Source: Costus lasius
Taxonomy: Eukaryota; Streptophyta; Magnoliopsida; Zingiberales; Costaceae
Direction of reading: 5' to 3'
Length of the DNA stretch: 64,000 nucleotides
Assembly (NCBI GenBank): GCA_027563935.2
Contig: CM050449.1
Span: 46,846,507-46,910,506, forward strand
Position numbers and translations under genes: made by a program
Shown here: piece by piece, positions 12,812 through 23,782 of the stretch
Layout of the letters: every line of letters starts with the position of its first letter
Position numbering within the stretch: position 1 is the first letter of the stretch
Notes under the pieces: generated by a model
The model's database searches: none
What the model was told of the DNA's origin: nothing
The model's input: the letters and a program-made list of their open reading frames with translations, nothing else

Positions 12812-14467
12812 TGTTGGGGTATGCCCTTAAGGCTAATGTTTGAGGCCTTGGGATTGCATCAGTATCATGTATAAACTCTTTGTTTATAAAGGCAATTGTT
12901 GTTATTCAGGTTGTTGCATTATCTGCTGTCATATGTATACTTCTGAATAATGTCTCAATGCTGTTCAGCTTGGCTGACATGCACTTTTGTCCTTAGTCGA
13001 GATATTTTGGTGAACATGAGACAGCCATGATATGATTGAGACTAATGTGTGTTCTAATCTTATAGGATGCTTCGAGCATGGAATAAGATGTAGAATCATG
13101 GGTACATTGGATGTACTGGACAGACCCTACTAGGATATTCAATTGCTTGTCACAATGTGAATAATCCTTGTATGCGAACAAGTGGCATACTTCCTCTGAC
13201 TTGAGATCACTTGTGTTTCTAAATGATGATTGGCATTGTTTTGAGGTAGTTCAATATCATTTGAAACATAATGGTTATAGACTATCTTGGATGATGAGCA
13301 TGAGTCATGTTAGGGTGCTAGTGATAGACATAGGATTGCCGTCTCCTTGTTTGGAGTGTGATGTTCTAAAGGGGCCCCCTGGATGAGATGATTGAGAAAG
13401 TGTATGGCCATACCCAGATGACTATGTTCATCTGATCTAATCATTCTCATCATATTGGAGTTACAGGCTTGACACGCTTGTCCAATAAAGAACATCCAGT
13501 GGCAAAGGAAACATGTATGCCTAGTGAGTTGATTCACACTTGTGCTGTGGTTTGGGTGTAGTCTTGGAAGACTCTTTCCTTTATATCGGGAGATAGTGAT
13601 GTGTTGCTAGATACCCCTCACTGATCGTGATAACGTAATTTATCATTACCGACATTTAAAGGAAACCCTTAGGGTCCCATAATTTGATGATATGGCTTAC
13701 TTAAGTCAGATCGTGTGGACTGAATTGTTTTGGTTCAGTTTAAAGGGATTTAATCTCTGATTGTAAGTGAGATCTGGTCTGATCATGTTTGATTGATTAG
13801 GGCTTGAGATCGGTAAGCTTTGATCGAGAGAATGGATGCTAGATCGGTGAGATCAGAAGCATCAAGAGATGAACGGTTAGATCTTGAACCTTAGGGTTAA
13901 TATGATATAGACCAAATCGCTTGGGTTAATTGGTCTTTGAACCAACCCAAAAATGAACCAACTCATTATGTGAGCGCATGGTTCAATGAGGAGAGAAAAA
14001 TGCGATTGGTTCGTGGGTACATGAACGCATGATCGCATGAGAGAGTAAGGCTAGCTATTTTTAGTAGCCACGCCTCCACGTTTTGAGTGGAACGCATCTC
14101 TTGTCGCCCCTCTCCTATTCTCGTCGCTTGCTCTCGTGTGGAGGTTTTTGTTCATGCCTTGGAGAGAGTTTGCTCAAGCGAGACATCATCTCAACTTCCC
14201 TTCCATTCGACAAGGACACTTGGAGATCCTTGCTAGCACAAGGTTCGACAAGGAGAAGCCAACATCCATCTTGTGTGCGCACCATTTGGAGGAGAAGCGC
14301 TTGACTCTCTGCTTCCTAGACGCCATCCAAGCAATAGCACTGGTAAGAATCGATTCTCTTGTATGCAAGTTAAAGTTGATCATACTGCATGCATCGATCC
14401 AGAAACCCTTTCCGCTGCATGCGCCATTAGGGTTTCGACACCTCCCCCGTTGCTTAAGGGACTTTCA
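12812..14467 (+). repeat. B2 5' LTR
   Basis: 1656-bp LTR with TG...CA ends. Visible elements: hairpin GTACAT-TGG-ATGTAC at 13102-13116, palindrome GTATGGCCATAC at 13402-13413, and a TATA-like TTTATAT near 13580. The TATA-like site as a promoter element is a guess. Open frames inside are shadows. Confidence 0.95.
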
Positions 14468-14469
14468 AT

Positions 14470-14481
14470 TGGTATCAGAGC
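14470..14481 (+). other. B2 primer-binding site (tRNA-iMet)
   Basis: Perfect TGGTATCAGAGC, two bases after the 5' LTR. Confidence 0.92.
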
Positions 14482-15773
14482 AGGTTAATGCATGTTAATA
14501 TGATTGCTATCTTTGCATTGTGATCCATGTTTGCGCAAAAGACTAGATCTATAGGACATGCGAAACTTGTTGTATAGTTTTATGTTGGAGAAAATACATG
14601 ATGTTATTTTCTCCTTGGCGCATGTTTCTTGTTGCGCATGTTGCATGTTGGTTTTATTAAAACAAAATAACTTGCGCGCTTACCATTAGATCTAAGAGGT
14701 GCCTACTTTAAATCCTTAGACGGGTTGATAGGGTTGAAGTCATCGTCTAGTCTAGATCCAACCAGTCTGATCAGACCATCTGACAGCCTAGATGGGTTGA
14801 CCAGATAGCACCTGTGTGCAAGCACGAGGTGGCTATAGGTCGACTGCGGACAGGCGTGTAGCGATGTCTGATTGAGACAACCATTGAACGCGCATGAGTT
14901 AGGCCCGGGGTCACGCCCGCTTGCCAGAACTCATGCAGGTCGTTCAGCCTATGGCATGCATTGTTGACCACTGGGTCGACTCAAGTCAGTTAGGACTTGG
15001 TGCATGCAAGGGCAGTGGATCTGACTAGGTCTGATGAGTGGATCCCTATTAATGGACCGTTGTAAGGTAGTAGGGCACATAAGGAAAATAAAATCATGCC
15101 AATGGGTTTTTCAAAAAAAAAATTTTATTTTCTTATTGTTGGATCACATGTTGATTGGATGCCATGATGCGTGTTTATTTCATCTTATGTGGGCTGCCTA
15201 TTTTAATGTGTGCTGTGCTGGGGCCTGCGTGCCTGGATGTTAATTTGTAAATTATTATTGTGATCTGCGAATCACATTTTTAATTAATTTATAAAGTGTA
15301 ATTGACCTGCGAGTCAATCATGTCTAGATAGATTAAATTGTATTTTAATTAGACATGAGCACAGAGCACACTTGGCAGAGGCGCATGCAGCAAGTGGCTT
15401 CACCGGTGGGAGGTCTAGGGTTCGACCCTAGGACAGGCGCATTTTACCTGGTGGGCGCATCTGAGCTGCAGTGGGCGCTTGGGCCCGGGTTGGGCCAGAT
15501 GAAAAGCAAAAGACCCATGAAGAGCTCATGTGAAGACTTAAGTTAAATTAAGGTCTTACCTAGGCTTAATGGGCTTTTACCACATAAGATCATCATGCTT
15601 TCATTATTGTTTAAATAAGTAGAATTGCATGATTTAATCTTCTGCTATCACCATAGGAATTGTATGATAGTTAAGAAGATAAAAGACCGTTAAAATCCAA
15701 ACGTTAAATATCAAGCACGATAGCCTTCTGACGCGAAACCTCACTGTTCTGACTATCGTTGGGGCCGTGTTGT
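14482..15773 (+). other. B2 leader, truncated
   Basis: Leader collinear with B4 38289-39583. It includes a perfect T-arm-like hairpin CTAGGGTTCGACCCTAG at 15415-15431. It stops at 15773, at the base of leader hairpin 1 (39585-39597 in B4), where G1 sequence begins. Confidence 0.88.
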
Positions 15774-16030
15774 GAACTGATTCGGTTATGTTTAGTATTA
15801 TATAAGTTGAAATTACTTGTTGTTATGAATCAGTACAGCATGTACATGTATGGGAATTTTCCCGACCTTGTATGTACGCATACATGCTGCCGGATTTTTG
15901 TATAAATTTTCAGATCTTTTATTCCCTAGCTCCGTTAGTAGTATGATCTTGGCGTTCGATTTTATTTCTCGTGACGTTCCTCGTATGATTTCCGCATGAA
16001 CTTCGGGGTTAAGTATCGAGGGGCGTTACA
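15774..16030 (+). repeat. G1 5' LTR, 3'-terminal fragment
   Basis: 257 bp ending GGGGCGTTACA directly before the PBS. The start is lost at the junction with the B2 leader. Its end resembles the end of G2 on the minus strand (GGGGTTAAG followed by ...GTGACA). Confidence 0.82.
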
Positions 16031-16032
16031 TA

Positions 16033-16044
16033 TGGTATCAGAGG
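16033..16044 (+). other. G1 primer-binding site (tRNA-iMet)
   Basis: TGGTATCAGAGG, two bases after the LTR end. It matches initiator tRNA-Met except for the last base. Confidence 0.85.
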
Positions 16045-16186
16045 GAGTTTCTAGCGAATATTAGATCTGGGTAGTAAAACATTGTTTGTGTATTGCATAG
16101 AAATAAACCAAGTCAGGAATTGGTTGTTAGTAAGATAAGGAAATTATTGTTTGTCTTGACTTGCAAGGTGTTTTTGCTAGGTAAGA

Positions 16187-19100
16187 ATGGTACGACCCAA
16201 GGGTAATGCTGATGATCAGATGGCTGGCTTTATGAGGGCTTTGGAGTCTATGAGTAGTATGATACAACAACAGGGTGCCCTCATTCAGCAGCAGGCTCAG
16301 GTTATGCAAGAACAGCAACAGATGATGAGAGAGCAGCGTGAGCAGCATCAGGAGTTTCAGCAGCAACTCCTGCAGCAGAACCGCGATCAGCAACAAGAAT
16401 TTCACCAGCAAATGCAGCAGCAGATGCAGTCCCAGTCTCATTCCCAGCCACAGTCGGCTGAGAAGGAGAATGTGGGGAGTTCTCAGGAGAATGGGCATAA
16501 GAGGTATGCTCAACTGGTGAAGGAATTTCAGCGTATGAACCCTCCAGCTTTTTATGGGAGCCCAGGGCCTAGAGCAGCTGAGGACTGGCTTGCTGACCTA
16601 GATAAGATTTTTGCGGTGATGCGAAGTAGTGAAGAGGATAAACTGTGCCTGTCAGTATATATGCTGAAGGGGAATGCCGAGATATGGTGGAAAGGAGTTG
16701 AGAGGCTAGCAACTGAAAAAGGGGATACTGTAGACTGGGTTTACTTCATGAGGAAATTTAATGACAAGTACTTTCCACCTAGCATGAATGAAGAGAAGGA
16801 GGTGGAGTTTATCCACCTGGTGCAGGGTGACCTTTCTGTGGCTCAATATGATATCATGTTCACCCAGTTGTCCAAGTATGCTCCCCATTTGGTCAGCACT
16901 GAGGAACTAAGGGCCAGGAAGTTTCAGAGGGGTTTGACAAAAGATATCAGAGATCGGATTGTGGCACTGCATCTAGAGACCTATGCTGAGGTTTTAGAGA
17001 GGGCTCTCACAGTGGAGAGGTCAATTTCTGAGCAGGCAGTGGTGATTGCCCCAACCCCTGTTGTGGAGACTGCCGCTCCAGTTCCCCAGAGTCATGAAAA
17101 GAAACAATATAAGCACAAGGATAAGAAAGGTAGGCATCCTCCCTATCAGAAGAATTTTAAATCTGCCCGAGGTGATACCGTGGAAGGCAGAAAGTGCTAT
17201 CATTGTGGAAGCAGTGGTCACGAGATCAAGGACTGCTATAAGAAGTCAGGGGCTTGTTTCAAGTGTGGTAAGGCCGGACACCGTATCAAAGACTGCCCAC
17301 AGCTGAAGTCTTCATCTCAGGGTGCTGATAAGCCCACAGTGCAGACTCGAGTATATGCTATTGCTGAGAAGGATGCCAGAGCTTCCAAGTCAGTTGTGGA
17401 AGGTACTCTTTTTGTTTTCGATCAGTTAGCACGTGTTTTATTTGATCCTGGTGCCAATCTCTCTTTCGTATCAGTTCATTTTGTTCGTTATTTGCCTGTG
17501 GCACCTAGGACTCTTGATTGTGCTATATCTGTCAGCACCCCTATGGGTGATTCCCTGGTAACAGATGTGCTTTATCCTGATTGCATGCTTAGGATAGAGG
17601 AATATGACTTGTTTGTTGATTTGATATTGCTTGACATGCTTGACTATGATGTGATATTAGGGATGGACTGGTTGTCCTCTTACCATGCCACCCTAGATTG
17701 TTTTGAAAAGTTGGTGACTCTGAATTTGAGTGATGGTCATCAATTGCATATCAAAGGTTTGATTGCGGATCAGGGGTTACATGTGATCTCTTTTCTGCAT
17801 GCTCAAAAGTTATTGGCTGGCGGCTGTAAAGGCTACTTGGCACATGTAAAGGTTCAGGATGAACCTGTGTCTGATTTGGCTTATACACCTGTAGTGAATG
17901 AATTCCCAGATGTATTTTCTGATGAGTTATCTGGTTTACCACCTGACCGGGAAGTGGAATTCAGTATAGACTTGATACCTGGCACTGCCCCAATCTCTAA
18001 AGCCCCGTACCGCATGGCCACCTCTGAATTGGCTGAGTTAAAGAAACAGCTGGAAGAATTGCTAGAAAAAGGGTACATCAGGCCTAGCGCGTCTCCTTGG
18101 GGAGCGCCTGTGTTGTTTGTAAAGAAGAAGGACGGATCACTAAGAATGTGCATCGATTACCGTCAGCTGAACCAGGTAACAATTAAGAACAAGTACCCTC
18201 TGCCCCGTATTGATGATCTCTTCGATCAGTTACAGGGCGCTACTGTCTTCTCCAAGATTGACTTAAGGTCTGGGTATTATCAGCTGAAGGTCAGAGAGGA
18301 GGATGTAGTTAAGACAGCATTCAGGACAAGGTATGGGCATTATGAATTTTTAGTTATGCCTTTTGGACTAACGAATGCCCCTGCTGTCTTTATGGATCTT
18401 ATGAATAGGGTGTTTCACCATCTCCTGGATAAATGCGTGGTTGTATTTATCGATGACATTTTGGTTTACTCACGGAGTGCTCAAGATCACGCACAGGACT
18501 TACGCAAAGTGATGGAAATTCTGAGAAGAAAAAGGTTGTATGCCAAGGCCAGTAAATGCGAGTTCTGGTTGGAGAAGATTGACTTTTTGGGACATGTGAT
18601 ATCGGGACAGGGTGTGTCTGTGGATCCAGCTAAGGTAGAGGCTATTATTAGCTGGGGAAGACCAATCAATACATTTGAGATTCGAAGTTTCTTGGGCTTA
18701 GCAGGTTACTACCGCAGATTTGTTGAAGGGTTTTCCAAGCTGGCGGGCCCTTTAACAAAGTTGACCAGGAAGAATGCTGATTTTATCTGGGATGCCAAGT
18801 GCGAGGAAAGTTTCCTCGAGCTGAAGAAGCGTTTGACTAGTGCACCGATTCTCACTATACCTAGTGGCGGTGAAGGTTTCACTGTGTACACGGATGCCTC
18901 TGGCAAAGGTTTGGGCTGTGTACTCATGCAGCATGGTAAGGTGGTTGCCTATGCTTCCAGGCAGTTAAAGGAATACGAGTCCAACTACCCTACCCATGAC
19001 TTGGAGTTGGCTGCAGTGGTGTTTGCATTGAAGATTTGGCGTCATTATCTGCTGGGTCAGACGTTTGATTTGTACACCGACCATCAGAGCCTCAAATACA

Positions 19101-20800
19101 TATTTACCCAGAAAGAACTCAACATGCGGCAGCGGCGGTGGATGGAACTGATCAAAGATTATGATTTTTCTATTCACTATCAGGAGGGTAAGGCAAATGT
19201 GGTTGCAGACGCATTGAGCAGGCGGCCTGTGACCTCTATGGCTGCACTTCTTGTGCAAGAGTGGCGCTTGCTTGATGAGTTCAGTAGACTTCGATTGGAT
19301 GTGACACCTCGTGGTAATAAGTGTTTTGTTGCTGCACTTAGAGTTGAGTCTGATATTTTGCAAAAGCTGAGCAAAGCACAGTTGGTTGATCCTGAAATTT
19401 TGAAATGGAAAGAAAAACTGGAGATGGGATTGATTGAGGATTTCAGCCTATCCACGGATGGTTTGCTTAGGTTCCATGGAAGGGTCTGTGTCCCTGAGGA
19501 CCCTAAGTTGAGACAAGAGATTTTAGCTGAAGGCCACAGTTCTAAGTATTCTATTCACCCTGGTAGTACCAGAATGTATCAGGACCTGAAGAAAAGTTTC
19601 TGGTGGCAAGGGATGAAGAATGATGTGGCGCAGTATGTGGCGAGATGTTTGACATGCCAGACGGTTAAAGCCGAGCATCAGAGACCGGGTGGATCCCTCC
19701 AACCACTTCAGATTCCTCTGTGGAAGTGGGAAAATATCAGCATGGACTTTGTCTGTGGATTACCCCGGACCAGAAATGGGCACGATGCTATTTGGGTTAT
19801 CGTGGACAGACTCACTAAGTCCGCCCACTTTTTGCCTATCAGGATGACTTATCCTTTGGAGAGGCTTGCCAGGTTGTACATTGACGAGATTGTGAGATTG
19901 CATGGTGTTCCGGTGGATATTGTATCTGACCGCGATTCCAGGTTCTTATCTCGGTTTTGGAAGAAGCTTCAGGAAGATTTGGGCACCAAGCTCAGTTTTA
20001 GCACTGCATATCATCCGCAGTCTGATGGGCAGACTGAGAGGACCATACAGACATTGGAGGACTTGCTGAGATCTTACATCATTGACTGGCATGGTGAGTG
20101 GGACAGAGACTTAGCCCTGATTGAGTTTACCTACAATAATAGTTACCACTCTAGTATCCAGATGGCCCCGTACGAGGCATTGTACGGAAGAAGATGCAGA
20201 ACTCCCTTGAGTTGGGAGGAGGTAGGTGATAGAACCTTGCTCCAGTCTGATGCTGTGCAGGAAGCCACAGATAAAGTAAAGATTATTCAAGAAAAGCTAA
20301 AGGCTGCACAGGATAGGCAGAAAAGCTACGCTGATGTGAGAAGGAGACCTCTGGAATTCATGGTGGGAGAACATGTATTTGTTAAGGTTTCTCCTACGAA
20401 AGGTGTGATGCGATTCGGAAAGAAAGGGAAATTAAGCCCTAGATATGTGGGTCCGTTTGATATCATCGAGAGGGTTGGACCGGTTGCTTACCGATTAGCC
20501 TTACCGCCATCCTTGGAGCATCTACACAGCGTGTTTCACGTATCCGTGCTTAGGAAGTATTGTCATGACCCGTCACATATCTTGGATTCCACACCTTTGC
20601 AAATTGATGAAAATCTGACTTATGTTGAAAGGCCACTTAAGATTGTGGATAGAAAAGAGAAAGTCCTTCGAAGCAAGGTGATACCTCTAGTGAAAGTTAT
20701 TTGGGGAAATCAGTCCGTGGAAGAAGCTACTTGGGAGTTGGAAACCGATATGAGAAAGGATTACCCACATTTATTTGAATCTGCTCCCGATTTGCTTTAG
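16187..20800 (+). CDS. Gag-Pol polyprotein of Ty3/gypsy chromovirus (Tekay/Del type), intact
   Basis: Single open frame of 1537 codons, start ATG 16187, stop TAG 20798-20800, about 145 bp after the PBS. It would supply capsid and replication enzymes for a Ty3 element. In order: Gln-rich N-terminus (about residues 24-85), Gag core (about 115-290), two CCHC knuckles starting at C337 and C357, aspartic protease with D420 in FDPGAN (Pro where DTG/DSG is usual), RT with FIDD at D756-D757, and RNase H with D903 in YTDASG. Next come an HHCC zinc region (about 1116-1155) and an integrase core D1187, D1248, E1284, with 35 residues between the last two as in DD35E. A chromodomain-like C-terminus (about 1478-1532, EEATWELE) follows. 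No stops or frameshifts are seen. The flanking LTRs are partial, so expression and movement are doubtful. Confidence 0.96.
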   Translation: MVRPKGNADDQMAGFMRALESMSSMIQQQGALIQQQAQVMQEQQQMMREQREQHQEFQQQLLQQNRDQQQEFHQQMQQQMQSQSHSQPQSAEKENVGSSQENGHKRYAQLVKEFQRMNPPAFYGSPGPRAAEDWLADLDKIFAVMRSSEEDKLCLSVYMLKGNAEIWWKGVERLATEKGDTVDWVYFMRKFNDKYFPPSMNEEKEVEFIHLVQGDLSVAQYDIMFTQLSKYAPHLVSTEELRARKFQRGLTKDIRDRIVALHLETYAEVLERALTVERSISEQAVVIAPTPVVETAAPVPQSHEKKQYKHKDKKGRHPPYQKNFKSARGDTVEGRKCYHCGSSGHEIKDCYKKSGACFKCGKAGHRIKDCPQLKSSSQGADKPTVQTRVYAIAEKDARASKSVVEGTLFVFDQLARVLFDPGANLSFVSVHFVRYLPVAPRTLDCAISVSTPMGDSLVTDVLYPDCMLRIEEYDLFVDLILLDMLDYDVILGMDWLSSYHATLDCFEKLVTLNLSDGHQLHIKGLIADQGLHVISFLHAQKLLAGGCKGYLAHVKVQDEPVSDLAYTPVVNEFPDVFSDELSGLPPDREVEFSIDLIPGTAPISKAPYRMATSELAELKKQLEELLEKGYIRPSASPWGAPVLFVKKKDGSLRMCIDYRQLNQVTIKNKYPLPRIDDLFDQLQGATVFSKIDLRSGYYQLKVREEDVVKTAFRTRYGHYEFLVMPFGLTNAPAVFMDLMNRVFHHLLDKCVVVFIDDILVYSRSAQDHAQDLRKVMEILRRKRLYAKASKCEFWLEKIDFLGHVISGQGVSVDPAKVEAIISWGRPINTFEIRSFLGLAGYYRRFVEGFSKLAGPLTKLTRKNADFIWDAKCEESFLELKKRLTSAPILTIPSGGEGFTVYTDASGKGLGCVLMQHGKVVAYASRQLKEYESNYPTHDLELAAVVFALKIWRHYLLGQTFDLYTDHQSLKYIFTQKELNMRQRRWMELIKDYDFSIHYQEGKANVVADALSRRPVTSMAALLVQEWRLLDEFSRLRLDVTPRGNKCFVAALRVESDILQKLSKAQLVDPEILKWKEKLEMGLIEDFSLSTDGLLRFHGRVCVPEDPKLRQEILAEGHSSKYSIHPGSTRMYQDLKKSFWWQGMKNDVAQYVARCLTCQTVKAEHQRPGGSLQPLQIPLWKWENISMDFVCGLPRTRNGHDAIWVIVDRLTKSAHFLPIRMTYPLERLARLYIDEIVRLHGVPVDIVSDRDSRFLSRFWKKLQEDLGTKLSFSTAYHPQSDGQTERTIQTLEDLLRSYIIDWHGEWDRDLALIEFTYNNSYHSSIQMAPYEALYGRRCRTPLSWEEVGDRTLLQSDAVQEATDKVKIIQEKLKAAQDRQKSYADVRRRPLEFMVGEHVFVKVSPTKGVMRFGKKGKLSPRYVGPFDIIERVGPVAYRLALPPSLEHLHSVFHVSVLRKYCHDPSHILDSTPLQIDENLTYVERPLKIVDRKEKVLRSKVIPLVKVIWGNQSVEEATWELETDMRKDYPHLFESAPDLL

Positions 20801-20816
20801 AGGACTAAAGCCTTTT

Positions 20817-20829
20817 AAGGAGGAGAGGA
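20817..20829 (+). other. G1 polypurine tract
   Basis: AAGGAGGAGAGGA directly before TGTAAAACCC, the 3' LTR start, and 16 bases after the gag-pol stop. Confidence 0.88.
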
Positions 20830-22635
20830 TGTAAAACCCGAGAATTTTGATGTATTAAACCTCGGTATGTGACTCATTTTAATTATCTATAATCAGGTAT
20901 TTATTAACCTTGTTGGTGGGATTTTTGGCTAAGGGGAAAATTATTCTCCTGCAGGGCAAAAATAAGTTGCTGTGGAGGAGTCTTGAACCTAAGACCTCTC
21001 CTGTGTATGTTGGCCTGGCTACCAGAGTTCCAGCCCAGTCTTTGTGTTAGGTATGTGGGCGCCCCCTTATTATGTGAGCATACAGATTAAATGCAGATTT
21101 CACTTAAGTGACTTGGCATCACTTAAGTTGTTTCCGATTTTCATCCTAACCCTAGCCGACCCTTACGATTTTTCCTCTCCCCCTCGTGGACTCTCGTGGA
21201 CGACTTTGGCAGCGCCTTCCCCCTTCGTCCAGCTCCTCTTCCGGCGAGCTTTCCGGCGGTGGTGCTTGGTCTTCCGGCGTGGTGGTGGACGGCGGCGTGT
21301 GGAGGCTTCAACAATCCCCTTTGCTCACGATTTGCTTGCAAATCCTTCCCAAGGCGAGTGGAAACCTTATGTTACCTCTATTCCAAGTTTATGATCTTTC
21401 CTTGACATGTTTCCTTGTTTAATGATGGAAAACGAGTAGGTTTTATGTCCCCCTTACCATGAAACCGTGAGTGCTATTTGAAGTTTCGAAAATGAGATTT
21501 AGGGGCTCTAATCATAGGGCTTTTCGTTCTTTACTTGATTAGATGTCTTATGAGGATGAGTGATCATGATCTTGAGCTTCAATTTGATTGTATGATGTAT
21601 TCATGAAAAACCCTAGAGTATGACATGCGCCCATGCCCTAAATTGATGAAATTTCATGCTAACTTTTGGGGAAAACTTAGGATTCATGAAATTAGAAGTA
21701 TGAGGGAATTTATCATGAATTTTATGCTATTTTTGGAGCCTTAATTCATGCTGGCCGAAATTTACCCTAGGGGTATTTTGGTCAATGTTCAGTTAACTTT
21801 TGGGGCAAAGCTGTTATGCATGTAATTGAGTTTATATGGTACCTAAATATGATTTTTGCCTAATTTTAGGAATTCCCTATGCATAGTTATATGTGTAATT
21901 GCTCTCTTGGAATTAAGTGATGGTAATGTGTGTAATGCTTGTAATTAATCTTCTTGAGTGGAAATTTTGTTTGATAACCTAGAATGGAGATGTTACAATC
22001 TAATTGCATGAAATCTAGGATTAACACATTATACCTGCATGGGAACATTTGTTGAGAACTTAGCATGGTATCTTCCTAACCTGATTGCATGAAACTTAAG
22101 GACTACCCTGTCTAAAACACTTATGCTGTGTAATTAATTGCGGGTGGTGAGTTCGATAAGTTAGATATCCGGGTATTAGTCTTCGGCTATATATGTGTGG
22201 TGTAAGTCATAACCATTATGTGTGACCCTGGAGATATTGTGAAGTGGGGCAAAGTGCCACGTCTTGGTCAGGCGGGGGCCACCACTTGATCTTCCTTCAC
22301 AGATGTGATTAGTTTAGCATAAGAGAGACAAAGTGCCACGCTACTGGTAAGCGAGGGCCACCTCTTGAACTCTCTGACTGCTGTGTGACCAATGTGGGGA
22401 AACAAAGTGCCACGCCGTGACTTGACGGGGGCCACCTCTTGATTTACCACATTGTCTGAGTGGGTAGATGGAGATCAGCGTGCCACGTCTTAGCTAGACG
22501 GGGGCCACCTCCTGATTCCTCCCCTACTGTTTGGCATGCATGCATTCTCTGAGCCCTGACGAGGGAAGGGTCGGACCTTTGTGGTCATTCCGTTCTGTTC
22601 TGGTTTTGGATATGCATCTACGTATGTGTTCTGTT
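20830..22635 (+). repeat. G1 3' LTR, 5' part
   Basis: LTR starting TGTAAAACCCGAG. Its 3' end is lost at the junction with B2 LTR sequence at 22635/22636. It contains a four-copy module near 22251-22515 and a minus-strand T-arm/B-box-like motif near 20970-20999. Open frames around 21044-21422 lie in the LTR and are not genes. Confidence 0.85.
22251..22515 (+). repeat. Four-copy 75-bp module in G1 LTR
   Basis: Four imperfect copies begin at about 22251, 22328, 22402 and 22475. Each carries GTGCCACG, a variable stretch, then GGGGGCCACCTCTTGA or close variants. Two related copies lie on the minus strand of G2 (62887 and 62977). Confidence 0.85.
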
Positions 22636-23782
22636 TTGCCGTCTCCTTGTTTGGAGTGTGATGTTCTAAAGGGGCCCCCTGGATGAGATGATTGAGAAAG
22701 TGTATGGCCATACCCAGAGGACTATGTTCATCTGATCTAATCATTCTCATCATATTGGAGTTACAGGCTTGACACGCTTGTCCAATAAAGAACATCCAGT
22801 GGCAAAGGAAACATGTATGCCTAGTGAGTTGATTCACACTTGTGCTGTGGTTTGGGTGTAGTCTTGGAAGACTCTTTCCTTTATATCGGGAGATAGTGAT
22901 GTGTTGCTAGATACCCCTCACTGATCGTGATAACATAAGTTATCGTTACCGACATTTAAAGGAAACCCTTAGGGTCGCACAATTTGATGATATGGCTTAC
23001 TTAAGTCAGATCATGTGGACTGAATTGTTTTGGTTCAGTTTAAAGGGATTTAATCTCTGATTGTAAGTGAGATCTGGTCTGATCATGTTTGATTGATTAG
23101 GGCTTGAGATCGGTAAGCTTCGATTGAGAGAATGGATGCTAGATCGGTGAGATCAGAAGCATCAAGAGATGAACGGTTAGATCTTGAACCTTAGGGTTAA
23201 TATGATCTAGACCAAATCGCTTGGGTTAATTGGTCTTTGAACCAACCCAAAAATGAACCAACTCATTATGTGAGCGCATGGTTCAATGAGGAGAGAAAAA
23301 TGCGATTGGTTCGTGGGTACATGAACGCATGATCGCATGAGAGAGTAAGGCTAGCTATTTTTAGTAGCCACGCCTCCACGTTTTGAGTGGAACGCATCTC
23401 TTGTCGCCCCTCTCCTATTCTCGTCGCTTGCTCTCGTGTGGAGGTTTTTGTTCACGCCTTGGAGAGAGTTTGCTCAAGTGAGACATCATCTCAACTTCCC
23501 TTCCATTCGACAAGGACACTTGGAGATCCTTGCTAGCACAAGGTTCGACAAGGAGAACCCAACATCCATCTTGTGTGCGCACCATTTGGAGGAGAAGCGC
23601 TTGACTCTCTGCTTCCTAGACGCCATCCAAGCAATGGCACTGGTAAGAATCGATTCTCTTGTATGCAAGTTAAAGTTGATCATACTGCATGCATCGATCC
23701 AGAAACACTTTCCGCTGCAAAAGGTTTTATCATATGCGCCATTAGGGTTTCGACACCTCCCCCCTTGCTTAAGGGACTTTCA
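22636..23782 (+). repeat. B2 3' LTR, 5'-truncated
   Basis: Matches 13336-14467 of the B2 5' LTR with about 16 substitutions and a 15-bp insertion near 23720. It ends GGGACTTTCA and is followed by the right TSD CTCAA. Confidence 0.93.

Larger units (their letters stand above)
15774..22635 (+). mobile_element. Ty3/gypsy chromovirus G1 (Tekay/Del type) with both LTRs partial
   Basis: Plus-strand Ty3 element inside B2. It has the last 257 bp of a 5' LTR (15774-16030), PBS, intact gag-pol (16187-20800), PPT (20817-20829) and the first 1806 bp of a 3' LTR (20830-22635). The LTR ends are TGTAA...TTACA. The two LTR fragments do not overlap, so LTR age cannot be read. No TSD can be seen because both outer ends are missing. 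Confidence 0.9.
12812..23782 (+). mobile_element. Copia element B2 (family B) whose interior was replaced by Ty3 element G1
   Basis: Plus-strand element inserted in the B1 5' LTR with a perfect TSD CTCAA (12807-12811 and 23783-23787). It has a complete 5' LTR (12812-14467), PBS and leader (14482-15773). The sequence then switches to the Ty3 element G1 (15774-22635) and back to a B-family 3' LTR from about LTR position 525 onward (22636-23782). All copia gag-pol, the PPT and the first third of the 3' LTR are missing. The shared LTR segments differ at about 16 of 1131 sites by eye, plus one 15-bp indel. Confidence 0.93.

Noticed and set aside
14136..14498. 120-codon open frame, repeated at 23436
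   Set aside because: It is the terminal part of the B-family LTR read in one frame; other B LTRs break it. An LTR shadow, not a gene.
21044..21422. Overlapping frames of 70-116 codons with Pro/Ser/Gly-rich sequence
   Set aside because: They sit in the G1 3' LTR; G/C-rich 5'-leader-like sequence opens several frames at once.
15774..23782. Chimera formed during reverse transcription by strand transfer to Ty3 RNA
   Set aside because: Such a product would have identical complete LTRs at both ends; the B2 5' LTR is a complete copia LTR while the 3' LTR lacks its first third, so later rearrangement fits better.
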